The notes under the pieces: model-generated | The model's database searches: none | Seen by the model: only the letters and a program-made list of their open reading frames with translations | Told to the model about the DNA's origin: nothing | Shown here: positions 33,095 to 42,284 of the stretch, piece after piece | Layout of the letters: every line of letters begins with the position of its first letter | How positions within the stretch are numbered: the stretch's first letter is position 1 | Assembly: GCF_009834345.1 (NCBI RefSeq) | Contig: NZ_CP035042.1 | Location: 4,030,001-4,094,000, forward strand | DNA: 64,000 nucleotides | Reading direction: 5' to 3' | Source of the DNA: Billgrantia tianxiuensis | GTDB lineage: Bacteria; Pseudomonadota; Gammaproteobacteria; Pseudomonadales; Halomonadaceae | Translations under genes and position numbers: made by a program

Positions 33095-34552
33095 ATGATC
33101 GTTGGTGAACATATGGCGAATCACGGCAAGGGCGTCGGCTCGTGGCTGGTCCTCGGCCTGCCGATTGCCCTCGGACTGTCCTGGATCACTCAAGGCACCG
33201 GGGTGGTCGGCAACGACCTCGAGCGCAACATCTGGATTCCCGACGACCTGACCATGCCGCTGCAGGTACAGGCCGCCTACAACGGCGAGAGGATTTTCTT
33301 CCGCTACCGCTGGCCCGCCGAGCGCGCCCATGTCTATCACGATATGCTGCGCTACGAAGGGGGCAACTGGGTACGACACGGTGCATCGCGTGTCGGGCCG
33401 GACCCGGACGGCACCTACGAGGACCGGGTCACCATGCTGGTAGACGATGGTGGCGTACCTGACTTCGGCCGCTACGGTGGCTATATCACCGTCGGTGACC
33501 GGATGCGCTTCTTCACCGACTCGGCGAGTCCGGCCGAGGTAGGCGCCCACCCCCATCTCGGCGAGACGCTCGGCCTGACGGAGGTCCAGAAGCACCTGCC
33601 GGAGACTCGCCGCGACGCCGCCGACTGGCGCAGCGTGGTGGATGCCGAGACGCTCGCCGCCCAGCGCGAGGCCGGCTACTTCCTCGACCTCTGGCACTGG
33701 CGTGCCGGACGCTCCAACCCCATCGGCGTCTCCGACGACCAGTGGATCGGCGAGGACCGGTTCGGAGACGCCGGCCAGGGCCCCTTCACCACCAACTGGG
33801 ACGGCGCGACCGGCCAGCCGCGGTGGATGTTCGATCCCGAGAGCACCGGGATCCATGCGCTGCGCTGGGAGGAAGTCCAGGCTGACCAGGTCGACTTCGA
33901 CGGTATCTACTACCTCTCCCGGGCCATGGCGGTCGAGTTCGATCCCGACCACGATTGGCAGGACGGCGATGTCATTCCCCGGCGGCTGCTCAGCGAAGGG
34001 CAGGGCTCACGCAGCGACATCAGCGTACACGGCAACGCCCGCTGGGCCGACGGTCACTGGGACGTGACCCTGGTACGCGACCTGGACACCCGCAACCCGC
34101 TGGACGACAAGGCGTTCCGCGAGCAGGGCGTCTACGACATCGGCATCGCCGTACACCGCAATGCCACCGGCAGCCGCTGGCACTACGTCTCGCATCCCCA
34201 TTCGCTGGGGCTCGGCCGCCATGCCGACATCCAGGCCCAGCGCATCGACGGCGACTCTCCGGACTGGAGCGACGACTGGTTCGAGATGACCCTGTTCTAC
34301 CCCGGTCAGGTGGACTGGCCGCTGCTGATCAGCCGCGCGCATGCCGGCGCCCCGGACATCGCCGCCGGCAAGCCTGTTCGCCCCCGCCACAGCGAGAAGC
34401 AGCTGGCACTCTATGGCGTGGAGATGGAGTTCAACGATGCCATCACCGGCCAGTGGTGGCTGACCCTCTTCGCCGGCCTGCTCGCCATGCTCGGCGTCAC
34501 CCTCGCCCTGCTGCCCACCTTCCGCCCGCATCGCCGAGGAGACCGCTCATGA
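33095..34552 (+). CDS. Ethylbenzene dehydrogenase-type heme-binding protein
   Basis: A 485-residue exported protein. Signal or anchor at residues 14-40 (SWLVLGLPIALGLSW), then an EB_dh-type beta-sandwich (about 45-450; opening NIWIPDDLTMPLQVQAAY and GERIFFRYRWP), and a C-terminal membrane anchor (about 458-480) before a basic tail. In DMSO-reductase complexes this fold binds heme b as gamma subunit, yet no molybdenum or Fe-S subunit lies nearby. An alternative start is the ATG at 33113; both have weak ribosome sites. Its stop overlaps the start of the DUF2231-like gene by four bases. Divergent from the flavocytochrome gene across 152 bases, so the two units may share control and electron flow. 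Confidence 0.78.
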   Translation: MIVGEHMANHGKGVGSWLVLGLPIALGLSWITQGTGVVGNDLERNIWIPDDLTMPLQVQAAYNGERIFFRYRWPAERAHVYHDMLRYEGGNWVRHGASRVGPDPDGTYEDRVTMLVDDGGVPDFGRYGGYITVGDRMRFFTDSASPAEVGAHPHLGETLGLTEVQKHLPETRRDAADWRSVVDAETLAAQREAGYFLDLWHWRAGRSNPIGVSDDQWIGEDRFGDAGQGPFTTNWDGATGQPRWMFDPESTGIHALRWEEVQADQVDFDGIYYLSRAMAVEFDPDHDWQDGDVIPRRLLSEGQGSRSDISVHGNARWADGHWDVTLVRDLDTRNPLDDKAFREQGVYDIGIAVHRNATGSRWHYVSHPHSLGLGRHADIQAQRIDGDSPDWSDDWFEMTLFYPGQVDWPLLISRAHAGAPDIAAGKPVRPRHSEKQLALYGVEMEFNDAITGQWWLTLFAGLLAMLGVTLALLPTFRPHRRGDRS

Positions 34553-35109
34553 CCGGTATGCACCATATGCTCGTTCATTTTCCGGAGGCGTTCTGGGCGC
34601 TGGCCACCCTGATGATCCTGATCGGCGCCCTGCTGCCCGGTCGCCTGGCCGAACTCAGCCGCGCCGCCCTGCTGCCGGTACTGGTGCTCAGCCTGCTCGG
34701 CGCCCTGGCTGCCATCGTCAGCGGCCTGCTGGTCTGGCCGCTGGAGGCCAACCTGGCCAGTCCGATGGTCCGCAACCATATCTTGATGGCGATGTGGTCG
34801 CTGGGACTCTATACCATGCTCACCGTGCTGGTATGGCGGGCCGGTGCGGCCGCCTTTGACGGAAGCCGGCGCTGGGTACTGGTGATCCTGGCACTGATCG
34901 GTGGATTGCTGTTCGCTACTACCGGTACCTTGGGAGGTCATCTGGCCGGTGCGACGACCCGCTTCTCCGAACTGCTGCGCCTCACCGGCTGGGAGGTTTA
35001 TACCACCTTCTACAGCCCCATCTGGGTGATCGCCACTATGGTGATGATCGGCCTGGCCTGCGCCATCCTGGGTTATCGTCGCAAGCGGTCGCCCGGAACC
35101 GACGACTAA
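34549..35109 (+). CDS. DUF2231-like four-span membrane protein
   Basis: A 186-residue protein with four hydrophobic spans. It opens HHMLVHFPEAFWALA, the hallmark of the DUF2231 family, and has further conserved His residues (NHILMAMW, GGHLAGATT) that could bind heme. It overlaps the upstream heme protein gene (ATGA), so the two are probably a complex: a periplasmic heme subunit on a membrane b-type subunit. The exact function of DUF2231 proteins is unknown. Confidence 0.7.
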   Translation: MTGMHHMLVHFPEAFWALATLMILIGALLPGRLAELSRAALLPVLVLSLLGALAAIVSGLLVWPLEANLASPMVRNHILMAMWSLGLYTMLTVLVWRAGAAAFDGSRRWVLVILALIGGLLFATTGTLGGHLAGATTRFSELLRLTGWEVYTTFYSPIWVIATMVMIGLACAILGYRRKRSPGTDD

Positions 35110-35247
35110 ACCAAGCCCACTTCCAAGCGAGCATCTCGGTACAAGGCATCGTAGCGTCATGACATCGTCTTCATTCGTTCATGCCGATGCAACATGGCGC
35201 TACCAAGATCGGGCTTCGTCGATCTCTTATTCAGCACGAGGCCACTC

Positions 35248-37269
35248 ATGAACCAGTCGTACAAGCCCGGACACGTCGACCCGATTCTTGCCGCCGGCGA
35301 CGAGCCGGCGAGCAACGCATCCCGCAACGTGTACTTCGGCGACATCCTCGAGGCACGCATGAGTCGCCGCACGCTGCTGCGCGGTAGCCTGGCGGCGGCG
35401 GTCGCCGGTGCCATGGCCACCAGCCTGCCCTTCGGCCGCGCCCTGGCCGCAGGCAATGGCGCACCGTCACCGAGTATCGGCTTCAAGGCGATTCCGGTCG
35501 GTACCGGCGACAGCGTGGTAGTGCCGGAGGGCTACCGGGTACAGACCTTCATTCCGTGGGGTACGCCAATCAGCGGTTCCATGCCGGCCTTCTCGCTGCA
35601 AGCGAGCGGAGAGGATCAGGCCCACCAGGTAGGCAGCCACCACGACGGCATGCACTTCTTCCCGCTGGATGGCAGTTCCCGCGACGGCCTGCTGGTGCTC
35701 AATCACGAATACGTCGAGCCGCGCTTCCTGCATGCCGCGGCCAGTGGCTTGGCGCTCGACTCCGAGGGCTTCCCGCAGCGCGAGGACGGCTCCCGCGATG
35801 CCGACCAGGTACGCAAGGAACTCAACGCCCATGGCGTCTCGGTAATTCGCGTGCGCCAGGGCGGCGACGGCCAATGGCAGGTGGTGGAAGATCGTTACAA
35901 TCGTCGCATCACCGGCCTGACCCCGATGCGCCTGGCCGGCCCCGTGGCCGGCACCGAGCATGTGATGACGAAGTACAGCCCCGACGGCAGCATGATCCGC
36001 GGCACCCTCAACAACTGCGCCCATGGCGTCACGCCCTGGAATACCTACCTCGCCGCCGAGGAAAACTGGTCGGGCTACTTCGCCAACGAGGATGCCGAGA
36101 TCGACCGGCGCCAGGCCCGCTACGGCATCGCCACTCGCGCCGAAGGCCGCTACCAATGGCACCGCGCCGAGGGCGGCGCCGACGAGTTCGTGCGCTTCGA
36201 TGCCACCTCGCGCGGCGACTCGCCGCGTGACGACTACCGCAACGAGCCCCATGCCTTCGGCTACATGGTGGAGATCGACCCCTTCGATCCCGAGAGCACC
36301 CCGGTCAAACGCACCCACCTGGGTCGCTTCGCCCACGAGGGAGTGATCTTCGCTCCCGCGGTGGAAGGCCAACCGGTGGTCTGCTACTCCGGCGACGATG
36401 CCCGCTTCGAGTACATCTACAAGTTCGTATCGGCCCGACCCTATCAGGCTGCCAGCGCCGACGGCTCGCTGCTCGATGAAGGCACGCTCTACGTGGCCAG
36501 GTTCAACGACGATGGCAGCGGCGAATGGCTGGCCCTGGCGCCGGGCGAGAACGGCCTGACGCCGGAGAACGGCTTCGCTGACCTGGCCGACATCCTGGTC
36601 AATGCCCGCAGCGCCGCCGACCACGTCGGGGCGACCAAGATGGACCGTCCCGAGTGGGGCGCGGTCGACCCGGCTACCGGCCAGGTCTACTTCACCCTGA
36701 CCAACAACACTCGCCGCAGCGAAGAGCAAGTCGACGCCGCCAACCCCCGCGCCGAGAACCACTTCGGTCACATCATTCGCTGGCAGGAAGACGGCACCCA
36801 TGCCGCCGAGCGCTTCCAGTGGGATATCTTTCTGCTGGCGGGAGACCAGGAGAGTGGCCGCGACCTGAATGGTGAGCCCCTCGACCAGGACGCCATCCTG
36901 GCCTCGCCCGACGGGCTGTGGATCGATGCAGACCGCCGCGTGTGGATCCAGACCGACATCAGCGAGTCGGTGATGAACACCGGTATCCATGAGGTGTTCG
37001 GCAACAACCAGATGCTGGTGGCCAACCCCGAGACCGGCGAGTTGCGACGCTTCCTCACCGGCCCCATCGGCCAGGAGATAACCGGCGTGGTCACCACACC
37101 GGACCAGCGCACCATGTTCGTCAACGTGCAGCACCCCGGCGCCACCACCGAAGCAGAGGCATTTGCCGCGGGCGAACTGACCAGCCACTGGCCGGATGGC
37201 GGCAACGCCATCCCGCGCTCGGCCACGCTGGTGATAACGCGCGAGGACGGCGGCATCATCGGCGCCTGA
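35248..37269 (+). CDS. PhoX-like (DUF839) Tat-exported alkaline phosphatase
   Basis: A 673-residue secreted protein with a twin-arginine signal peptide preceded by a long N-region (SRRTLLRGSLAAAVAG at about residues 37-52). The body matches the DUF839/PhoX family: TKYSPDGSMIRGTLNNCAHG, WNTYLAAEENWSGYF, GDDARFEYIYKFVS and FTLTNNTRR. PhoX enzymes are Ca/Fe-dependent periplasmic phosphomonoesterases used under phosphate limitation. The start at 35248 is preferred over the ATG at 35194, which would add residues ahead of the typical beginning. No strong Pho box was found in the 138-base gap upstream. A clear terminator follows. Family members also occur with unknown non-phosphatase roles. Confidence 0.85.
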   Translation: MNQSYKPGHVDPILAAGDEPASNASRNVYFGDILEARMSRRTLLRGSLAAAVAGAMATSLPFGRALAAGNGAPSPSIGFKAIPVGTGDSVVVPEGYRVQTFIPWGTPISGSMPAFSLQASGEDQAHQVGSHHDGMHFFPLDGSSRDGLLVLNHEYVEPRFLHAAASGLALDSEGFPQREDGSRDADQVRKELNAHGVSVIRVRQGGDGQWQVVEDRYNRRITGLTPMRLAGPVAGTEHVMTKYSPDGSMIRGTLNNCAHGVTPWNTYLAAEENWSGYFANEDAEIDRRQARYGIATRAEGRYQWHRAEGGADEFVRFDATSRGDSPRDDYRNEPHAFGYMVEIDPFDPESTPVKRTHLGRFAHEGVIFAPAVEGQPVVCYSGDDARFEYIYKFVSARPYQAASADGSLLDEGTLYVARFNDDGSGEWLALAPGENGLTPENGFADLADILVNARSAADHVGATKMDRPEWGAVDPATGQVYFTLTNNTRRSEEQVDAANPRAENHFGHIIRWQEDGTHAAERFQWDIFLLAGDQESGRDLNGEPLDQDAILASPDGLWIDADRRVWIQTDISESVMNTGIHEVFGNNQMLVANPETGELRRFLTGPIGQEITGVVTTPDQRTMFVNVQHPGATTEAEAFAAGELTSHWPDGGNAIPRSATLVITREDGGIIGA

Positions 37270-37284
37270 TCGTCCTCGCCGCAC

Positions 37285-37316
37285 AACGCCGCTGCCCATG
37301 TCAGCGGCGTTTTCTC
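37285..37316 (+). terminator. Rho-independent terminator after phoX-like gene
   Basis: Ten-base stem AACGCCGCTG / CAGCGGCGTT (37285-37294, 37302-37311) followed directly by a T-rich run TTTCTC, 16 bases past the stop codon. Strong terminator for the + strand. Confidence 0.85.
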
Positions 37317-37319
37317 TTT

Positions 37320-37684
37320 ATCGCATCAGCGCTTTGATGCGCCTATTGCTTTGCTTCGCGTTCTCGCTATTCTTTTCTCGCTCTTCTCTTTCTCATCCCC
37401 GTCCTTTCCCGACCCGATATGGCCGCCATACCACATGCCCTTTCTTGCAAATCGTCAATTAATGAGACAAACGACGATTTAATTCTCATGACAGCGAGCT
37501 CTCAAGTTGAGAAAATCCTGAAACCGTGCTTCCAAATTATACATTGACCTCAATTATTCTTTGGCCGCCCTTTACTATATACCTATTACTTTTACTTCGA
37601 AATGGCTTTCGAGCAGCGTGGACAAGAATCTGTGCTTAGAAGGATTTGTGCACAGACAGTGAGCCGAGGAATACTTCACATTAG
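37320..37684 (+). promoter_or_regulatory. AT-rich upstream region of the TonB receptor operon
   Basis: A 365-base stretch far more AT-rich than its surroundings, with several -10-like patches (TATATA around 37576-37581) and TTGACC at 37544-37549. A seven-base inverted repeat TCTGTGC / GCACAGA (37629-37635 and 37650-37656) lies just ahead of the start codon at 37685 and could be a regulator site or a 5' UTR hairpin. No coding frame is supported in this stretch. Confidence 0.45.
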
Positions 37685-39679
37685 ATGTTGAACTTGATTC
37701 ACTCCCTCTTCGAGGCACTTTCCCCACCTGCCCACTCATCGCCACTGAAGACGCAGGCATCGATATTTCCCAGGACCACGGCGCTCGCTCTCTTCGCAGC
37801 GCTCTGCCTGCATGCCAGCCCATGGGGCTCGGCATACGCCATCTCAGGCCCCCTGGCCCTCACCCAGTTATCACTTGAGGAACTGGCGGAAACCGAGGTA
37901 ACCAGCGCGACCTATTTCGCGCAGCAGATGGTCGATGCGCCGTCCGCCGTATCGGTCGTCACCGCCGAGGAAATTCGCCGCTTCGGCTACCGCACCATCG
38001 CCGAGATACTCGACAGCATGCGCGGTATCCATATTACGCGGGACCGCGATTACAGCTACTTGGGTGGGCGCGGCTACGGTGCACCGGGTGAGTATGCCGG
38101 CCGTATCATGATTCTGATCGACGGCTACTCCGCCGCGGAGAACTACTACAATCAGATCTTCATCGCCGAAGACGGTTATCTCGACACCTCCCTGATCGAA
38201 AGGGTCGAATACGCCCCCGGCCCGGGCTCGGCCATCTACGGCAACAACGCCTTTCTCGGCGTGATCAACATCATCACCCGCAAGGGACGGGACTTCGAGG
38301 GCTTCGATACCGAGCTGACCACAGGTTCCCATAATGAGCGAGAGGCCCGGGTCACTTGGGGCAACCGATTCGCCAACGGCGCGGAGTGGCTGATCTCGGC
38401 CTCACGCCTCACCAGCGACGGCGTGCGCCACTATCATGACGGCGACACCATCGCCAATGCCGACCTGGTTGGCGAACGTCTGTTCCTGAAGGGAAACTAC
38501 CGGGGATGGTCACTGGAAGCCGCTACCGCGGACAAGTGGCGGAATAGCGCCAATTCGATCTTTGATATGGAATATCGCAACAGGGATCGTAATCGTTTCG
38601 TCAATCTCGGCTACGACGCGGACTTGGACCTGAACTGGCGCACGACCACCCGGCTCTACTATGGCGACTATCTGTTCAGCGGTCGAGCGCACTATCCCGA
38701 TTTTGGCATGACGCAAGACTCTTGGAACAACGGCCGGTGGTATGGCGTCGATAGCAAGCTGATCTACCTCGGGCTCGAGAGGCATCAGATCCTGTTCGGC
38801 GGCGAATACCGCGTCGACGAGCAGCAGGATTTCCACACTCGCATCCATGCCGTTTCAAGCAGCGAACTGTGGTATATGAGGGATGCACTCGATAACGGCG
38901 ACACCCTCAGTCTCTATGGCGAGGACAGGATCGCATTGACTCCCTCGTTGAGCGCCAGCGTCGGCGGACGCTACGACCGCCGTCACTATCGGTCGCTCGA
39001 CACTACCCAGGATGTTTTCAACCCGCGCCTGGCGCTGATTCACACCCCCTGGGAAGAGCTGTCGCTCAAGCTCTCTTATGGCCAGGCAAGCCGGCTCATC
39101 CCAATCCACGAGGTCCGGAGCGAGGTCGATCAGCCATCCAGGGTACGCACCACCGAGCTGGTGGCGGAGCACACCACGGACAACCGCCGCCTGCTCGCCT
39201 CTCTGTACCGCTACCGCGTAGACCGGTTGCCGTTGGACTTCCTCGGGGTGGAGTCGCAGACGATCCGGGGCGCCGAGCTGGAATCCGAATGGCAGTGGCC
39301 CGGTGCCAGGACGCTTCGGCTCAGCTATGCCTGGCAGCACGCGGAGGACAATCAGGACAGGGAGATGCCCAACGTACCCCGCCATATCGGCAAACTCCAA
39401 GTATCGACACCGCTGCTGGGCGAGCGGCTGCGCGCCAGTCTGGCGCTGCGTTACGTCGGCGAACACCGCAGCTTGGCGTACGAACCACTCGATAGTTACA
39501 CGCTCACCGATCTGACCCTGACTTCATCGGAGCCACTGCCCGGTACGACCCTCACCCTGGGAGTGAGAAACCTGTTCGACACCCGCTATGGCCACGTCTC
39601 ATATTTCGGCGACGAGAATGGGCTGCTGGCCCAGGACGGCCGCACGGTCTGGCTGCGGCTGGGGTACCGGTTCCCATGA
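37685..39679 (+). CDS. TonB-dependent outer-membrane receptor
   Basis: A 664-residue receptor. Signal peptide within residues 25-52, then LSLEELAETEVTSAT, which serves as TonB-box region, the plug domain (about 60-190; APSAVSVVTAEEIRRFG, ILIDGYSA, RVEYAPGPGSAIYG, NAFLGVINI) and a 22-strand-type barrel ending in the aromatic LRLGYRFP. It moves an unknown ligand across the outer membrane. Its stop overlaps the start of the yfiR-like gene (ATGA), followed by a diguanylate cyclase gene, an arrangement seen in other gammaproteobacteria that points to a signalling rather than a siderophore role. No Fur-type box was recognised with confidence in the AT-rich upstream region. Confidence 0.88.
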   Translation: MLNLIHSLFEALSPPAHSSPLKTQASIFPRTTALALFAALCLHASPWGSAYAISGPLALTQLSLEELAETEVTSATYFAQQMVDAPSAVSVVTAEEIRRFGYRTIAEILDSMRGIHITRDRDYSYLGGRGYGAPGEYAGRIMILIDGYSAAENYYNQIFIAEDGYLDTSLIERVEYAPGPGSAIYGNNAFLGVINIITRKGRDFEGFDTELTTGSHNEREARVTWGNRFANGAEWLISASRLTSDGVRHYHDGDTIANADLVGERLFLKGNYRGWSLEAATADKWRNSANSIFDMEYRNRDRNRFVNLGYDADLDLNWRTTTRLYYGDYLFSGRAHYPDFGMTQDSWNNGRWYGVDSKLIYLGLERHQILFGGEYRVDEQQDFHTRIHAVSSSELWYMRDALDNGDTLSLYGEDRIALTPSLSASVGGRYDRRHYRSLDTTQDVFNPRLALIHTPWEELSLKLSYGQASRLIPIHEVRSEVDQPSRVRTTELVAEHTTDNRRLLASLYRYRVDRLPLDFLGVESQTIRGAELESEWQWPGARTLRLSYAWQHAEDNQDREMPNVPRHIGKLQVSTPLLGERLRASLALRYVGEHRSLAYEPLDSYTLTDLTLTSSEPLPGTTLTLGVRNLFDTRYGHVSYFGDENGLLAQDGRTVWLRLGYRFP

Positions 39680-40191
39680 GGTTCGTCGGCCTCCTTCTGG
39701 CACTGCTGCTGTGGGCAACCACAGCCTCGGCGCAGTCGTTGGATGAGCGTGCCGTCAAGGCCGCCTATATCTACAACTTCATCCGCTTCACCGAGTGGCC
39801 CATCGCGCTGGAGCAGCCCTTCTACCTGTGCATCCTGGGGCGCACCTCGCTGGACAACGAACTGCACCAGTTGGAGGGTCAGCCGGTGCGCCACGGCATC
39901 ACCATCAGGGTGGTCCACGTCGCCGTTGGCGACGATCTGGCGTTCTGCCATTCGCTCTACTTCGACGAGAACCAGCGCCGACAGATCGATGTGCTGCTGA
40001 GACACCTGGGCTCAGCCCCGATCCTGACGATCACCGATGCGCAGGGACTGGCCGACCGTGGTGCAATGATCGAAATGGGTACGCTGCGAAATCGGGTCGC
40101 CTTCGAAGTCAACTTATGGGCCGCCCAGCAAGCCGAGATGCACATCAGCGCCCGGCTGCTGAAGCTGGCGCGCCATGTCGCCACCCGATGA
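39676..40191 (+). CDS. YfiR-family (DUF4154) periplasmic protein
   Basis: A 171-residue exported protein. Signal peptide at residues 1-19 (ending ASAQ), then the DUF4154 opening KAAYIYNFIRFTEWP, ILGRTSLDNEL and the terminal IEMGTLRNRVAFEVNLWAA. In Pseudomonas YfiR is a periplasmic, disulfide-sensitive repressor of the membrane cyclase YfiN. Here two Cys (YLCILG, AFCHSLY) could form such a switch. It overlaps the receptor gene by four bases and the cyclase gene follows within 12 bases, so a receptor-repressor-cyclase signalling module is likely. Confidence 0.87.
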   Translation: MRFVGLLLALLLWATTASAQSLDERAVKAAYIYNFIRFTEWPIALEQPFYLCILGRTSLDNELHQLEGQPVRHGITIRVVHVAVGDDLAFCHSLYFDENQRRQIDVLLRHLGSAPILTITDAQGLADRGAMIEMGTLRNRVAFEVNLWAAQQAEMHISARLLKLARHVATR

Positions 40192-40202
40192 GGCGGAACA
40201 CG

Positions 40203-42284
40203 ATGAAGCAAAGCCGACGATCGATTCGCACGCAGCTGGTCGCTTACGGTGTCAGTCTCACCGCCCTGGCCCTGGCCATCCTCATGCTGGGAACGCTGGC
40301 TTACAACACCTGGGACAAGTACCGGGCGCTGAGCGGCGCCATGCATGTCGGGGCCGATGTCATCGGTCGCAACAGCGCCGCCGCCATACTGTTCGGCGAT
40401 GAAGCGGACGCCGCCGAAGTGCTTTCGTCACTGGCCGCCGCACCCGACATTCTACATGCTACCGTTTTGCTCCCCGACGGCACTCGGCTGGCCGACTACC
40501 ATTCGCAGGCCGGCCTCGGTTGTCGCCATGGCATCGCGACTGTATCGGTCGTGCCGGAGTCGAGCAGCCTGCAGTTCTCCTGGTGCAGCGTACAGCTCCA
40601 CAAGCCCATCGTCCTGCACGGGCAACGTATCGGCAGCGTTGCCCTCGAGTACAGCCTGGCGCCGCTGTTTTCCAGCATCCTTTTCGAGCTGCTATTCGGA
40701 ATTCTCGCCATCCTGTTGACCCTGCTGCTGTCGCTGCTGATCTGGCGGCGCTTCGCCACCCGCATCACCTTGCCGCTGTTCCATCTCTCCAGAGTGACAC
40801 AGCAGGTAAGCCAGCAGCAGGATTTCAGCCTGCGTGCCGTTGTCGCCTCGAATGACGAAGTCGGCAGGCTGGCCAGCGACTTCAACGGCATGATGGATCA
40901 GCTGCAACGGTACGACGTGCGGCTGAAGGAAGAACTCCGTCAACGCCGAGCGGCCGAAGCGCGGCTCAACCAGTTGGCTTATCACGACAGCGTCACGGGT
41001 CTTCACAACCGCCATTTCTTCAAGGAGCGGCTGGATGAGGTGATCGACCAGGCCTGCCGGCACGGTGATGGCTGCGCGGTACTGATGATCGATCTCGATG
41101 GCTTCAAGAAAATCAACGACACCCTGGGCCACGACATGGGCGACGAGCTCCTGCGCCAGGTGGCTTCCAGGCTCCGGAACGGGGTTCGCGACAGCGACAT
41201 CGCTTGTCGCTTGGGTGGCGACGAGTTCGCCATCATTGCCAGAGGCGATGCCACGCGAGACCAGATTCAGCAGCTCGCCCAGGGATTGGTCGAATTGATG
41301 GCGCCGGCCTACCAACTGCAGGGTAAACGGGTATTCGTCACCGGCAGCATCGGTGCCAGCCTGTGCCCCGAGCATGCCGCGGACAAGGAGCTATTGGTCA
41401 AGTACGCGGACATTGCCATGTACCAGGCCAAGGAGAAGGGAAAGAACGGCTACAGTATCTATCGCCCTGAGTCGGCGACCTATCTCGACAACCTGTTCAG
41501 AATAGAGAACGACCTGCACGAAGCCCTGGTGTCGAATCAGCTACAGCTGCATTACCAACCCCGATACACAACCGCCGACCGCAAGCTGGTCGGATTCGAA
41601 GCGTTATTGCGCTGGGATCATCCCGAACTAGGCCAGATCGCTCCCGCTCAATTCATCCCCGTCGCGGAAAACACCGAACTGATCCTCCCTATCGGCGAGT
41701 GGATATTGCAGCAGGCCAGCCAACGACTGGCCGAATGGAAACGCATCGCCCCTGGCCTCAAGCTCAGCCTCAACCTCTCCGGGCAACAGTTGAAACACGA
41801 TGAGGCTATCGAAGGCCTGGTCTCGATACTGCGCGCCTCTACTCTCTCCCGCGGCGATATCGAACTGGAGCTAACGGAAAGTTCGCTGCTGGAAATCACC
41901 GAGGTGATCCGCGTCCGCATGCAACGACTGCTGGAGTCGGGCTTCCTGCTGGCTCTCGACGGATTCAGCGCGGGCTATTCATCGCTCTCCTACCTGCACA
42001 GCTTCCCGTTCACCCGGATCAAGATCGCGCGCAGCTTTATCGAGCAACTGAGTCCGGATCCGGGCAGCCAGGCCCTGGTTAGCGCCATGGTCGCCATCGG
42101 CGAAACGCTGGGTCTCGACATCACTGCCCAGGGAGTCGAATACGCAGAACAGTTAGACATCCTCGCGACGATCGGCTGTAGCCAGGCACAGGGGCTGTAC
42201 CTGGGTGAGCCCATGTCAGCCGACGCCACCCGGGAATTGATCGAGCAAGCCTACAACCGGTCGCTCATCAACCCTCGAAGCTAA
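40203..42284 (+). CDS. YfiN/TpbB-like diguanylate cyclase with degenerate EAL domain
   Basis: A 693-residue inner-membrane protein. Two spans (about 15-37 and 160-185) flank a periplasmic CHASE8-like sensor, then a HAMP linker (about 185-240), GGDEF domain (about 250-410) with intact GGDEF and RDSD inhibitory site, and an EAL domain (about 425-685). The EAL domain keeps EALLRW and ELTES but has LALDGFSAG for DDFGTG and AQGVE for AEGVE, so two metal/catalytic residues are lost and hydrolysis is doubtful. The protein should make c-di-GMP under control of the YfiR protein encoded upstream. The start at 40203 has AGGCGG six bases ahead; an ATG at 40188 overlapping the previous stop is an alternative. 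Its end overlaps the convergent purK by 17 bases. Confidence 0.9.
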   Translation: MKQSRRSIRTQLVAYGVSLTALALAILMLGTLAYNTWDKYRALSGAMHVGADVIGRNSAAAILFGDEADAAEVLSSLAAAPDILHATVLLPDGTRLADYHSQAGLGCRHGIATVSVVPESSSLQFSWCSVQLHKPIVLHGQRIGSVALEYSLAPLFSSILFELLFGILAILLTLLLSLLIWRRFATRITLPLFHLSRVTQQVSQQQDFSLRAVVASNDEVGRLASDFNGMMDQLQRYDVRLKEELRQRRAAEARLNQLAYHDSVTGLHNRHFFKERLDEVIDQACRHGDGCAVLMIDLDGFKKINDTLGHDMGDELLRQVASRLRNGVRDSDIACRLGGDEFAIIARGDATRDQIQQLAQGLVELMAPAYQLQGKRVFVTGSIGASLCPEHAADKELLVKYADIAMYQAKEKGKNGYSIYRPESATYLDNLFRIENDLHEALVSNQLQLHYQPRYTTADRKLVGFEALLRWDHPELGQIAPAQFIPVAENTELILPIGEWILQQASQRLAEWKRIAPGLKLSLNLSGQQLKHDEAIEGLVSILRASTLSRGDIELELTESSLLEITEVIRVRMQRLLESGFLLALDGFSAGYSSLSYLHSFPFTRIKIARSFIEQLSPDPGSQALVSAMVAIGETLGLDITAQGVEYAEQLDILATIGCSQAQGLYLGEPMSADATRELIEQAYNRSLINPRS

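Noticed and set aside
35150..35180. Possible Pho box (CGTCATGACATCGTCTTCAT) before the phoX-like gene
   Set aside because: Only one of the two seven-base half sites resembles the consensus; too weak to report as a feature.
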